NCBI RefSeq assembly: GCF_001639745.1
Contig: NZ_LTAX01000019.1
Location: 1 to 64,000, forward strand
Source of the DNA: Marinomonas gallaica
Lineage (GTDB): Bacteria; Pseudomonadota; Gammaproteobacteria; Pseudomonadales; Marinomonadaceae
Direction of reading: 5' to 3'
DNA: 64,000 nucleotides
Shown: in pieces, positions 16,853 through 25,267 of the stretch
Layout: each line of letters begins with the position of its first letter
Position numbering within the stretch: the stretch's first letter is position 1
Notes under the pieces: model-generated
Told to the model about the DNA's origin: nothing
Database searches by the model: none
The model's input: the letters and a program-made list of their open reading frames with translations, nothing else
Translations under genes and position numbers: made by a program

Positions 16853-18013
16853 GTGCTTATGTTTTTCTCGATTTTTTGCAAGTTTCTGCTTTTAGGGTGT
16901 ACTAGCTTCGGTGGCCCTGCAGCGCATATTGGCTATTTTCGTAAAGAGTTTGTTGAGCGCTTAAGCTGGGCAACAGAAGAAGAGTACGGTCAATGGGTAG
17001 CATTGAGCCAAATAATGCCAGGACCTGGATCGAGCCAAGTTGGTTTTGCTGTTGGCTATCATCGCGCTGGCTTAGTGGGCGCTATCGCTGCATTTTTGGG
17101 GTTTACGCTACCGTCTGTTGCGCTTATGTGTGCGTTTGTGGCTTTGGGGATGCAGTTTGCGAACAGCGCTGTGTTTCTTGGGGTGTTAAGCGCGCTAAAG
17201 CTGATGGCCGTCGTAGTGGTGACCGATGCGATTTGGAGCATGGCCAATACCTTTTGCAAAACGAATAGCACTCGTCTGGTAGCCTTGCTTGGCGCCGTTT
17301 TTATTCTATTGTGGCCTTTTGCTTTAAGCAGCTTGCTGCTGGTACTTTTAGCAGGAATCATAGGAGCGTATTGGTTTACAGACAGTCAGCCAACGCAGAT
17401 CAAAACACATATTTCCTCGCGCGTTGCTTACATAACTCTAGCCATATTTTGCGGGTTATTTGTGTTAACCAGTTATATTCACGGTACCGGTTGGTTGGCG
17501 TTGTTTGCTCAGCTGTTTCAAGCTGGCAGCTTGGTATTCGGCGGTGGTCATGTTGTATTGCCGTTGATGTCGGAGCAATTGGCTGACTTTATTTCTACGG
17601 AGCATTTGCTGACCGGTTATGCCGCCGCGCAGGCGGTACCTGGGCCTATGTTTACTCTGGCCAGTTATTTAGGCGCCGTAACAGCACCGGAAGGCGCTAT
17701 GATTGCTTGGGCGTTATTGGCGACCGTGGGGGTCTTTTTACCCGGTCTAATGCTGATGCTGGTTGGGCAGAAGTGTTGGCAATTCGTGTCGCATAAACCA
17801 CGGGTACAGGGGGCTGTAAAGGCCATTAATGCGGCCGTAGTTGGGTTGTTGCTAGCCACGTTGATCTTCCCAATTATTCCAAGCAGTGTTTCAAGCGTTT
17901 GGCAGGCAACAGTTGTTCTATTGGCTTTGCTGTGGCTACGAACACGTCAACCTGCAATTTGGCAATTGGTCAGTGCTTTTGTTGTGGGCGGCATGGTCAG
18001 TGCTTTATTCTAG
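16853..18013 (+). CDS. chrA: Chromate transporter, ChrA family (long two-domain form)
   Basis: ChrA proteins are inner-membrane exporters of chromate in the known cases; family members may carry other anions. The 386-residue product has two homologous halves. The first carries 'LGCTSFGGPAAHIGYFRKEFVERLSW' and 'SQIMPGPGSSQVGFAVGY'. The second carries 'GSLVFGGGHVVLPLM' and 'AQAVPGPMFTLASYLGA'. About ten membrane segments are visible. The start could be GTG 16853 or ATG 16859 (AAGGGG lies 10 bases before the ATG). It sits between mutY and yggX, which are usually adjacent. Confidence 0.88.
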   Translation: MLMFFSIFCKFLLLGCTSFGGPAAHIGYFRKEFVERLSWATEEEYGQWVALSQIMPGPGSSQVGFAVGYHRAGLVGAIAAFLGFTLPSVALMCAFVALGMQFANSAVFLGVLSALKLMAVVVVTDAIWSMANTFCKTNSTRLVALLGAVFILLWPFALSSLLLVLLAGIIGAYWFTDSQPTQIKTHISSRVAYITLAIFCGLFVLTSYIHGTGWLALFAQLFQAGSLVFGGGHVVLPLMSEQLADFISTEHLLTGYAAAQAVPGPMFTLASYLGAVTAPEGAMIAWALLATVGVFLPGLMLMLVGQKCWQFVSHKPRVQGAVKAINAAVVGLLLATLIFPIIPSSVSSVWQATVVLLALLWLRTRQPAIWQLVSAFVVGGMVSALF

Positions 18014-18094
18014 GTGACTTGAAAGTGACAAAGTTAGCGCCATTATTACTGATAGACAGTTTGGCACACAGCGAATAAAGATTGAGAGTCCATT

Positions 18095-18379
18095 ATGGCG
18101 AATACCGTTTTTTGTAAAAAGTATCAAAAAGAATTAGAAGGCTTGGAGCGTGCACCACTGCCCGGCGCGAAAGGTCAAGACGTGCTTGAAAATGTCTCTA
18201 AGCAAGCGTGGCTTGAGTGGCAATCATTGCAAACCATGATCATTAATGAAAAGCATCTTAATTTGATGCAGCCTGATACACGTAAGTATTTATTAGATCA
18301 AATGGACAAGTTCTTCAATAATGAAGAAACGGATCGTCTTCAAGGGTACGTTGATCCAGGTGATATTCAGGAGTTATAG
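18095..18379 (+). CDS. yggX: Probable Fe(2+)-trafficking protein YggX
   Basis: Small cytosolic protein that protects iron-sulfur enzymes from oxidative damage. The 94-residue product matches the family along its whole length: '[21 protein letters not shown]' with the single conserved cysteine at 7, '[17 protein letters not shown]' (about 28-44), '[13 protein letters not shown]' and '[10 protein letters not shown]'. Its MutY partner gene lies upstream beyond chrA. It is followed by a terminator. Confidence 0.96.
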   Translation: MANTVFCKKYQKELEGLERAPLPGAKGQDVLENVSKQAWLEWQSLQTMIINEKHLNLMQPDTRKYLLDQMDKFFNNEETDRLQGYVDPGDIQEL

Positions 18380-18403
18380 GTTTTACTTGGGTTAGAGATA
18401 TTT

Positions 18404-18441
18404 AAAAAGCCGCGGCCAGTTCAATTGCAGCGGCTTTTTTG
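18404..18441. terminator. Terminator after yggX
   Basis: AAAAAGCCGC ... GCGGCTTTTTT forms a stem with a loop of about 15 bases and runs of A and T outside. It lies between the convergent yggX and FliL-like genes and could serve both. Confidence 0.85.
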
Positions 18442-18462
18442 TGTTCGACAAAGGAGGTTTTT

Positions 18463-18891
18463 TTATTGTGTCACAAAACTAAAAAATAGAACGTCCATAA
18501 CGGGCTCTGTGCCCGTTTCTTCTTTTAGTGTTTCATTGATCGCGACTTTTGCTTCAGTACGAGTCTGTTCTCTGGCTATGGCGCCTGTAACTTGCTCAGT
18601 GTTACGAGAGCTTAAAAACATTACCAACGAATCACGAATTAAGGGCATATTCGCTAGAATAATACCTTCGCGTGCACTGTCGGTACGTAAGCTTATTTTG
18701 GTTTTAATGTAGTGCAGACGGGAGCCTGAGGCGTTGTAGTTGACAATAAAATCGGGTGTTAGCTCGATATAACTTGGTGTAACAGGCGCAGCCTCTTCAT
18801 CCTCGGCGAACGCAGGTGTGGCCAAAAAGGCCAATAGGCAAGTTAAAGCGATTAATAAGCGCTTTTTCCCTAACAGCGTGATGTGCTTCAT
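18463..18891 (-). CDS. FliL-domain protein with a signal peptide
   Basis: The 142-residue protein has an N-terminal hydrophobic segment ending in 'ATPAFA', which looks like a cleavable signal peptide. A FliL domain follows at about 40-142: 'YIELTPDFIVNYNASG', 'KTKISLRTDS', 'NMPLIRDSLVMFLSSR' and 'VMDVLFFSFVTQ'. FliL binds the flagellar stator. Here no flagellar genes are near, and the protein seems secreted to the periplasm rather than anchored. It may be a FliL paralogue acting outside the main flagellar operon. Function beyond the domain is unknown. Confidence 0.8.
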   Translation of the reverse strand: MKHITLLGKKRLLIALTCLLAFLATPAFAEDEEAAPVTPSYIELTPDFIVNYNASGSRLHYIKTKISLRTDSAREGIILANMPLIRDSLVMFLSSRNTEQVTGAIAREQTRTEAKVAINETLKEETGTEPVMDVLFFSFVTQ

Positions 18892-19036
18892 AGTTCCTCT
18901 CTCGAATTCACGGCATTACTCGTTATACTACCCTTCAAAATGAACAGATGGCAGTGGTTCGTTGCACTTTCTGACTATTTTACTGTCTAGTTTTTCAATG
19001 TTTATTGTTATCTATCGATAAAAGGATCTTTCTTCT

Positions 19037-19528
19037 ATGGTTGCGTTGTTGTCTGCTCGTCGTTTTCACGGTTTGGTTGCATTGGCGTCGTTTTCCCTGC
19101 TAGGCGTGGCATTTTATATGGAATACCAAATGGGGCTTGAGCCCTGTCCTTTATGTATGTTGCAACGTATAGCGTTTTTTATGATTGGTGTGTTTTCACT
19201 GATCTCCGCGTTGGGCCAAAATGTCTCATGGCAGCGTAAATTAGCGTGGCCAATTGTTGTATTATCATTGCTAGGGGCTGGCTTAGCCGTTCGTCATCTG
19301 TACTTGCAGAGTTTGCCGATGGAAGAATTGCCTGCCTGTTTGCCAGGCTTAAGTTATATGTTCGAAGTGTTTCCATGGCAAGAAATCATGCAAGCCATGA
19401 TCATGGGTACTGGTGAGTGTGGTGATGTGGTGTGGACATTCTTAGGTTTGAGTATTCCAGGTTGGACATTGGTTGCATTTGCCACGATGGCGTTGATAAA
19501 TTTATGGATTGCCATCAAAGCAAAATAA
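19037..19528 (+). CDS. dsbB: Disulfide bond formation protein DsbB
   Basis: Inner-membrane protein that reoxidises DsbA and passes electrons to quinone. The 163-residue protein has four membrane segments. The first cysteine pair is in 'GLEPCPLCMLQR' (about 35-46). The second pair is widely spaced in a periplasmic loop: 'LPACLPGL' (about 97-104) and 'GTGECGDVVW' (about 124-133). Its partner DsbA is at 5891-6520. Confidence 0.96.
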   Translation: MVALLSARRFHGLVALASFSLLGVAFYMEYQMGLEPCPLCMLQRIAFFMIGVFSLISALGQNVSWQRKLAWPIVVLSLLGAGLAVRHLYLQSLPMEELPACLPGLSYMFEVFPWQEIMQAMIMGTGECGDVVWTFLGLSIPGWTLVAFATMALINLWIAIKAK

Positions 19529-19723
19529 ATTGTCATATATGAAGTTGGTTACACAAACTTAGCAGTTGTTAACAAAAGCCTGTTGCCTGTGTCTTGCAGG
19601 GGCTTTGAGATCAGAATATGCTAAAACCAGAAATATGAGTCACAGTTGATAAGGATTGTAACGACATGCTTGGAGTAAGCTTGTTGAAGCCATCAAAATA
19701 AGAACGTAGTTGGGAGGCAAGTT

Positions 19724-20191
19724 ATGTTAGAACGTTGCAAAACTGCGCAAGAGCGATGGGGTGGCGTACATGAGATCATCGATCGTTGGTTGAAAAGTCG
19801 TAAGGTCTTGGTTGAATCTTATGTTGGCCTGAGAGAAATCGGTGAGTACACACCAACAGATACGCCAAAAGTGTTGGCGTTTTGTGAGCTGCTTGTGGAT
19901 TATGTGTCAACTGGACACTTTGAAGTGTACGAACAGTTAGCCCTTGAAGCCAAAGAGTTTCATGATGAGGCCGCATTAGAGTGCTTACATAAAATCCTGC
20001 CAGAATTGTCTACTAATACGTCTATCGTTTTAGAGTTTAACGATAAGTTTGACACCAAAGAGCACTGTAATAGTCATTTAGTCGACCTACCTTTTGCATT
20101 GCAAACGCTAGGGCTTTTAATAGACGAACGATTTGCCTATGAGGATCAACTCATTGAGGAATTGCATGAGGCGCACAGCGAAAGCGCTTAA
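19724..20191 (+). CDS. rsd: Regulator of sigma D, Rsd/AlgQ family
   Basis: Rsd (AlgQ in Pseudomonas) binds RpoD and helps sigma-factor exchange in stationary phase. The 155-residue helical protein starts 'MLERCKTAQERWGGVHEIIDRWL' and has 'RKVLVESYVGL' and 'FCELLVDYVSTGHFEVYEQL' (about 53-72), all family hallmarks. The GGAGG-like ribosome site precedes the ATG. Its 3' end overlaps the next gene by 26 bp. Confidence 0.93.
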   Translation: MLERCKTAQERWGGVHEIIDRWLKSRKVLVESYVGLREIGEYTPTDTPKVLAFCELLVDYVSTGHFEVYEQLALEAKEFHDEAALECLHKILPELSTNTSIVLEFNDKFDTKEHCNSHLVDLPFALQTLGLLIDERFAYEDQLIEELHEAHSESA

Positions 20192-21152
20192 ACATGTTGC
20201 ATTAGCAGGTGCTACGTTAGCCCTGCTAGGGGCATGTTCAGCAGAGGACCCAGTGACAACCAGTTCGATGGCGGTACAAGGTCTGTATTCTGCTGCGCTG
20301 AGTGACAACGGTAGTGCGTCTTTGATTGGCTCCATTCAGCATGGCGGCAGCTACTGGGAAAACAATCCTTCTCGGCGAGTATATAATTGGAACCATGCTG
20401 CAGGTGAGGCGACGCCATTAATCAGTGTAGACATTGATCCCAGTGGCGATTTTGCCGCTACGGGTAGCGCACGTACGATGGTGCTATGGAGTACCGTAAC
20501 AGGGCAATCGCTGGGCTTTTGGAATACGCCGGGTGACGTGAAAACGCTCAAGCTTACGCGTAATGGTGATTTCGCGTTGGTCGGTATGGATGATCAAACG
20601 GCTCGTTACTTTGATGTTAAGAACGGGGGCATCCGACAAACCCTTCGTACTGGCGCCATTGTGCGTTCTGTTGATGTGACGCCTGACGGCAGATATGGTG
20701 TTACAGGCGATGATCTTTACCAGGTCATTTTGTGGGATCTAACAACCGGTGAAGTCAAACACCGTTGGCAATTAGATAACAATATCGCAACAGTAAAGCT
20801 GTCTGGCGACGGTGCTTATGTGTTCGCAGCCGCGCAATTGGGGGATGCTAAAGTGTGGTCGACATTGACCGGTGCAGAAGTCAGTCAAATCGATACCGGC
20901 AAACTACAATCTCGTAATGTCACCATCAGCCAAGCCGTGTTTTCAAACAACAACCGAAACCTACTGCTGGGACAACAAAACCGTCGTGTAAATCTAGTCA
21001 ATGTCATGACAGGTGAGGTGGCTCAGTCTTGGGATATGCATCTAAAAGACACAATGCGTCCAACCGGAGCCGCAGTCATTGCGTTGGCGTTTGGTGCGGG
21101 TAATACCTACTACGCCATTGGCAGTAACGGTTACCTGAATGTATTTCAATAA
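20166..21152 (+). CDS. WD40-repeat lipoprotein
   Basis: I place the start at ATG 20166 (328 residues), with GAGGA seven bases upstream. A longer frame from 20133 spoils the signal peptide. The N-terminus is a lipoprotein signal with lipobox LLGAC (cysteine at about 24). The rest is a beta-propeller with WD40-like blades: 'DFAATGSARTMVLWS', 'DFALVGMDDQTARYFD', 'RYGVTGDDLYQVILWD' and 'YVFAAAQLGDAKVWS'. Its role is unknown. It overlaps rsd, so it is likely translationally coupled to it. Confidence 0.82.
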   Translation: MRRTAKALKHVALAGATLALLGACSAEDPVTTSSMAVQGLYSAALSDNGSASLIGSIQHGGSYWENNPSRRVYNWNHAAGEATPLISVDIDPSGDFAATGSARTMVLWSTVTGQSLGFWNTPGDVKTLKLTRNGDFALVGMDDQTARYFDVKNGGIRQTLRTGAIVRSVDVTPDGRYGVTGDDLYQVILWDLTTGEVKHRWQLDNNIATVKLSGDGAYVFAAAQLGDAKVWSTLTGAEVSQIDTGKLQSRNVTISQAVFSNNNRNLLLGQQNRRVNLVNVMTGEVAQSWDMHLKDTMRPTGAAVIALAFGAGNTYYAIGSNGYLNVFQ

Positions 21153-21188
21153 TTCTGACGTTTGTTAGATCAAGCAACAAGGTTCAAC

Positions 21189-21584
21189 ATGCAGCTTTCC
21201 CGTGTTCAGCAGCGTTGGGGTGCGATCGCTACGCTTCAAGCCTTTATTTCTGTTGCCGCCGGGGCTTTCGGAGCTCATGGTTTAAAGCAGATCGTTGCCG
21301 AGCAGAACCTAGCTTGGTGGCAAACCGCTAGCCAATATATGATGTACCACAGCTTAGGTGGTATTTTAGCTGTTGTGTTGATGGCCGTCAGTGCGCGATT
21401 TCTATGGTCTGTGAAACTTTTTACCTTGGGTAATCTGTTGTTTTCAGGCTCGCTCTTCGTTATGACGCTAACAGATATTCGTCTGCTGGGCGCCGTCACG
21501 CCGATTGGCGGTGTGCTGTACTTAAGCGGTTGGTTCGTGCTGCTAATTGGTTTCTTTAAGCCACATAAGAATGTGGTGAATTAA
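21189..21584 (+). CDS. DUF423 family small membrane protein
   Basis: A 131-residue inner-membrane protein with four hydrophobic segments. The family hallmark is 'AAGAFGAHGLKQ' followed by 'WWQTASQYMMYHSLGG'. The later conserved region is 'LTDIRLLGAVTPIGGVLYLSGW'. The ATG at 21189 has AAGG six bases before it; an upstream TTG at 21162 is less likely. The molecular function of DUF423 (E. coli YgdD) is unknown to me. Confidence 0.88.
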   Translation: MQLSRVQQRWGAIATLQAFISVAAGAFGAHGLKQIVAEQNLAWWQTASQYMMYHSLGGILAVVLMAVSARFLWSVKLFTLGNLLFSGSLFVMTLTDIRLLGAVTPIGGVLYLSGWFVLLIGFFKPHKNVVN

Positions 21585-21648
21585 CAGACATTTTTATTCG
21601 ATTTTAGTACCATACGCGCCTAATTTAGAATTTGAGATTGGCAACTCC

Positions 21649-22362
21649 ATGCAAGACGAACAAAACCCAACAGATACAGAAGTAAAACAACGCAGAATAC
21701 GCAGTTTTGTTGTACGCGGTGGTCGTATGACAGATGGGCAGCAAAAAGCCTATGACGCCAATTGGGAAGTCTATGGTTTGGACGTTGTCAATGGTCGTAT
21801 CGCTTACGAAGATGTGTTCGGTCGTACATCCGACGTCGTGCTTGAAGTAGGCTTTGGTATGGGCGCATCGTTGGTTGAAATGGCCAAAAACGCCCCTGAA
21901 AAAGATTTTATTGGTATCGAAGTGCACCCGCCAGGTGTGGCAAAATTGATGATGTTGGCAGCCGAAGCAGGCGTCAATAACATTCGAGTGTACTGTCACG
22001 ATGCCATCGAAGTGATGGCTGATTGCTTACCACAAGGTCAAGCGTCGACTTTTCAGTTATTCTTCCCCGATCCATGGCACAAAAAGAAGCATAACAAACG
22101 CCGCATCGTACAGCCGTTATTTGCACAGCAAGTGGCCAATGTATTGAAAGTAGGTGGTGCTTTCCATATGGCGACAGATTGGGAGGCTTACGCTGAACAC
22201 ATGCTGGAAGTGATGGAAGAGCAAAAGAACTATGAAAACGCAGCCGGTAAAAACCAATATCACCCACGTCCAGAATGGCGTCCATTGACGAAATTCGAGC
22301 AGCGTGGTGAGCGTTTAGGCCATGGTGTCTGGGATTTGATCTATACCAAAATCACTGACTAA
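21649..22362 (+). CDS. trmB: tRNA (guanine-N7-)-methyltransferase TrmB
   Basis: Methylates G46 of tRNAs with SAM. The 237-residue protein shows 'RIRSFVVRGGRMTDGQQKA' (about 12-30), SAM motif 'VVLEVGFGMGASLVEMA' (about 63-79), 'FIGIEVHPPGVAKLM' and 'LFFPDPWHKKKHNKRRIVQ' (about 141-159), all typical of TrmB. A terminator follows 18 bp after the stop. Confidence 0.97.
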   Translation: MQDEQNPTDTEVKQRRIRSFVVRGGRMTDGQQKAYDANWEVYGLDVVNGRIAYEDVFGRTSDVVLEVGFGMGASLVEMAKNAPEKDFIGIEVHPPGVAKLMMLAAEAGVNNIRVYCHDAIEVMADCLPQGQASTFQLFFPDPWHKKKHNKRRIVQPLFAQQVANVLKVGGAFHMATDWEAYAEHMLEVMEEQKNYENAAGKNQYHPRPEWRPLTKFEQRGERLGHGVWDLIYTKITD

Positions 22363-22380
22363 TTGGTCATTGTGAGACAT

Positions 22381-22413
22381 AAAAAAACCGACGCACGCGT
22401 CGGTTTTTTTATT
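22381..22413. terminator. Bidirectional terminator between trmB and the H-NS-like gene
   Basis: AAAAAAACCGACGC-ACGCGTCGGTTTTTTT is a strong stem with A and T runs on both sides, between two convergent genes. Confidence 0.92.
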
Positions 22414-22426
22414 TAACTGTGCAGCG

Positions 22427-22825
22427 TTATTTGATCTCTGCAGACTCGCGAGAGTTGCCCGCATCCAAATACTCTTGGAATGCCTTCGGTGTGCGACCAC
22501 GGCCACTCCACTCGATGGTTTCGCCATTCCATTCAATACGGTATTTAGGTTTTACCGTTTTGCCTTTGGTTGGGTTGCTGCGAGCACCGCTTAGCGCAGC
22601 GATCTCTTCAAGCGTTAAGCCGCTTGCTTCAATTAGCTTAGCGATATCGGCCGCTTGGCGTGATTTTTCTTCGACTTCAGCTTGACGTGCTTGCTCGTCT
22701 TCTTGCATTTTAACCAACGCATTATTGAACCCTTCGATTAGGTTCTCTAACTGTGGAATGGTTAACTCTTTTGCCGCTGCACGTGCTTTGGCTTTGTTTC
22801 CGGCTAGCTCTGCTAATAAGCTCAT
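22427..22825 (-). CDS. H-NS family nucleoid-associated protein
   Basis: The start at 22825 (132 residues, 'MSLLAELAGNKAKARAAAKEL') has AGGGGAAA just upstream. A frame extended to 22852 lacks family similarity. The N-terminal half is a coiled-coil oligomerisation region (about 15-70). The C-terminal half has the H-NS DNA-binding motif 'KYRIEWNGETIEWSGRGRTPKAFQ' spread over about 93-116, where the GRGRTP hook enters AT-rich minor grooves. It probably silences AT-rich acquired DNA, and the AT-rich Lap and Tad loci downstream are plausible targets (inference). Confidence 0.9.
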   Translation of the reverse strand: MSLLAELAGNKAKARAAAKELTIPQLENLIEGFNNALVKMQEDEQARQAEVEEKSRQAADIAKLIEASGLTLEEIAALSGARSNPTKGKTVKPKYRIEWNGETIEWSGRGRTPKAFQEYLDAGNSRESAEIK

Positions 22826-23053
22826 GGTTTCCCCTAATAATCTGAAACGCATTAATCAACGCGAACACAGAACAGAAATCCATCCAAAACTGTGTTTTTC
22901 TTTGGTTTTATAAACAGGTAAGCTTAAATCCAACTTACAAGAATTTGTCTTGCTAAGAATAGCATTAAATAGAGTATTCGTATCAATACTGACCGACTAG
23001 TTTAATAAAAAATTCCTTAATATGCTAACTCTCTTCATTTTTAAGTAAATAAT

Positions 23054-25216
23054 ATGACCACATTGATTAATATCTTGTTAAAGACCTTAGCAAAAGAATA
23101 TTCGACCCCAGAAAAAACGGTTAAAAACATCCTTTCATTATTTGAAGAGGGGGCGACCGTACCGTTTATTGCACGCTACCGTAAAGAGGTAACGGGTGCT
23201 ATGACGGATGAGACATTACGCGAGTTCCATGGCCGTTGGCTGTACTTAGTGGAGTTAGAGAAACGTCGCATAGCAATTGTAGAGTTATTAAAAGAGCTGC
23301 CTGATATTCCTGCTTCAGTTTTTAGTGCTGTCGAAAAAGCGAGCAGTAAAACCGAGTTAGAAGATATTTACGCGCCGTTTAAAAAGACTCGTAAAACCAA
23401 AGCCGATAGCGCCATTGAGCTAGGTTTGCTGCCGTTCTCCATTGCATTATGGCGTGATGGTGCAGCGTTAGCGCAACAGCACTATGAGCAAACCAAAGCG
23501 AGCTTTAAACAGCCGCTTTCATTAGCGGAGGCGAAAGCAGGCGCTTCGGATATTATTGTTGAGAAATTATCCCAGAATATTCACACCTTGCAGCAAGGTA
23601 AGTTATTTCTTCAAAAAGAAGGTGTGTTAGTCAGTAAAGTGATGCGTGGTAAAAAAGAAGTAGGGGAAAAGTTTCGTGACTACTTTGATTATCGTGAAGC
23701 GCTTAAAAAATGCCCGCCTCATCGATTGCTGGCATTATTTCGGGGGAAAAAAGAAAGTATATTAAAGCTAGCAATTGAATCCGATGAAGCGTTGCCTTAC
23801 CCCCTAAATAACACAGTCAATACGATTCCACTGGGTTTTCCAGAACTTAAAGAACGTACGCCGAGTAAAGAAAAACTTGCCTGGTTAGAAAAAGCGTGGC
23901 TTGAAAAAATACAGCCTAAATTGGAATCGGACTTACTTGCAGAGCTAAAAGAGTTAGCGGAAAAGGGTGCGATTGAAGTATTTCAAAACAATTTAAAAGA
24001 TTTGCTTATGGCTGCGCCAGCTGGAGCGAAGCGAACGTTAGCATTAGACCCTGGGTTTCGTAATGGTGTGAAGTGGGCCGCGGTCGATGAATATGGCCAA
24101 TTATTAGACTACGGTGTGGTGTACCCGCATGCACCTCAAAACAAGGCAACCGAAGCACAAGCAAAGCTCGCGCAGGTTATCCAAGCACATAATATCGAGT
24201 GGCTCGTGATCGGTAATGGTACGGCGTCTCGGGAAACACAAACCTTGGCCGAAGACATGATTCAGCAAAGATCGTTAAACTGCCGCTGCGTCATCGTATC
24301 AGAAGCGGGCGCTTCCGTTTATTCGGCATCGCCTGTCGCCATTGAAGAATTCCCAGAATTGGATGTTACGATTCGAGGGGCAATCTCCATCGCGCGACGT
24401 TTCCAAGACCCGCTTGCTGAACTGGTGAAAATTGACCCGCAAGCGATAGGCGTTGGTCAGTACCAACACGATGTAAAAGCCAATCGGCTAGGCGATGCGC
24501 TAAGTGTCGTGGTGGAGGATTGTGTGAACGCAGTAGGGGTGGATTTAAACCTAGCCTCGGTATCATTGCTCACGTATGTATCGGGTTTAACACAACGTAT
24601 GGCGCAAAATATTGTTGAGTTTCGCGAGCAAGTTGGCGGCTTTAGTAGCCGTATGCAGTTGAAAAAGGTCAAAGGCATTGGAGAAAAAGCGTTTGAGCAA
24701 TGTGCGGGCTTTTTACGTATTCGTGGCGGCAGTGAGCCTCTTGATACCTCCGCTGTGCACCCAGAGTCCTATAGCGTTATCAAGAGTCTCGCTCGATCGA
24801 TTGATCTTGAGCTTAACGCATTGGTCGGTAATCCAGAGGGCATAGCGCGTTTAAAGACGGCCCCTGCCGCTGCTGAGCAAGGCCAATATACCTTCCAAGA
24901 CATCCTGCAAGAACTTGCCAAACCGGGGCGCGATCCACGTCCTGAGTTTAAGTACGCAGGCTTTGATGAAGCGGTGAACAAGATCGAAGATTTGCAAGAG
25001 GGGATGAGTCTCGAAGGCGTTGTGACCAATGTTGCGGCGTTTGGTGCCTTTGTGGACTTAGGTGTTCATCAAGATGGTCTGATTCATATTTCGCAATTGG
25101 CAGATCGCTTCGTCAAAGATCCGCGTGACGAAGTACGAATCGGCGAAGTGGTGAAAGTGCAGGTGATCGAAGTGGATGTGCAGCGTAAACGCATTGCGTT
25201 AAAGCGTTTAAAATAA
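23054..25216 (+). CDS. tex: RNA-binding transcription accessory protein Tex
   Basis: Tex/YhgF family, binding nucleic acid and affecting transcription. The 720-residue protein has the N-terminal helical region with 'EEGATVPFIARYRKEVTGAM' (about 31-50), a YqgF-like RNase H fold starting at 'TLALDPGFRNGVK' (about 330-342), helix-hairpin-helix modules ('LKKVKGIGEKAFEQCAGFLRI', about 536-556) and a C-terminal S1 domain (about 650-718, 'GMSLEGVVTNVAAFGAFVDLGVHQDGLIHISQL'). Confidence 0.96.
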   Translation: MTTLINILLKTLAKEYSTPEKTVKNILSLFEEGATVPFIARYRKEVTGAMTDETLREFHGRWLYLVELEKRRIAIVELLKELPDIPASVFSAVEKASSKTELEDIYAPFKKTRKTKADSAIELGLLPFSIALWRDGAALAQQHYEQTKASFKQPLSLAEAKAGASDIIVEKLSQNIHTLQQGKLFLQKEGVLVSKVMRGKKEVGEKFRDYFDYREALKKCPPHRLLALFRGKKESILKLAIESDEALPYPLNNTVNTIPLGFPELKERTPSKEKLAWLEKAWLEKIQPKLESDLLAELKELAEKGAIEVFQNNLKDLLMAAPAGAKRTLALDPGFRNGVKWAAVDEYGQLLDYGVVYPHAPQNKATEAQAKLAQVIQAHNIEWLVIGNGTASRETQTLAEDMIQQRSLNCRCVIVSEAGASVYSASPVAIEEFPELDVTIRGAISIARRFQDPLAELVKIDPQAIGVGQYQHDVKANRLGDALSVVVEDCVNAVGVDLNLASVSLLTYVSGLTQRMAQNIVEFREQVGGFSSRMQLKKVKGIGEKAFEQCAGFLRIRGGSEPLDTSAVHPESYSVIKSLARSIDLELNALVGNPEGIARLKTAPAAAEQGQYTFQDILQELAKPGRDPRPEFKYAGFDEAVNKIEDLQEGMSLEGVVTNVAAFGAFVDLGVHQDGLIHISQLADRFVKDPRDEVRIGEVVKVQVIEVDVQRKRIALKRLK

Positions 25217-25225
25217 TTGGAAATG

Positions 25226-25250
25226 GTGGGTAAGGCGTTGCCTTACCCAC
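25226..25250. terminator. Hairpin after tex
   Basis: GTGGGTAAGGC-GTT-GCCTTACCCAC is an 11-bp perfect stem between convergent tex and lysR genes. No clear T run follows, so termination may be partial or Rho-dependent. A separate perfect 16-bp palindrome, TCGCCGTTAACGGCGA, lies at 25262-25277 over the lysR stop codon. Confidence 0.6.
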
Positions 25251-25267
25251 GTATGTAATGATCGCCG

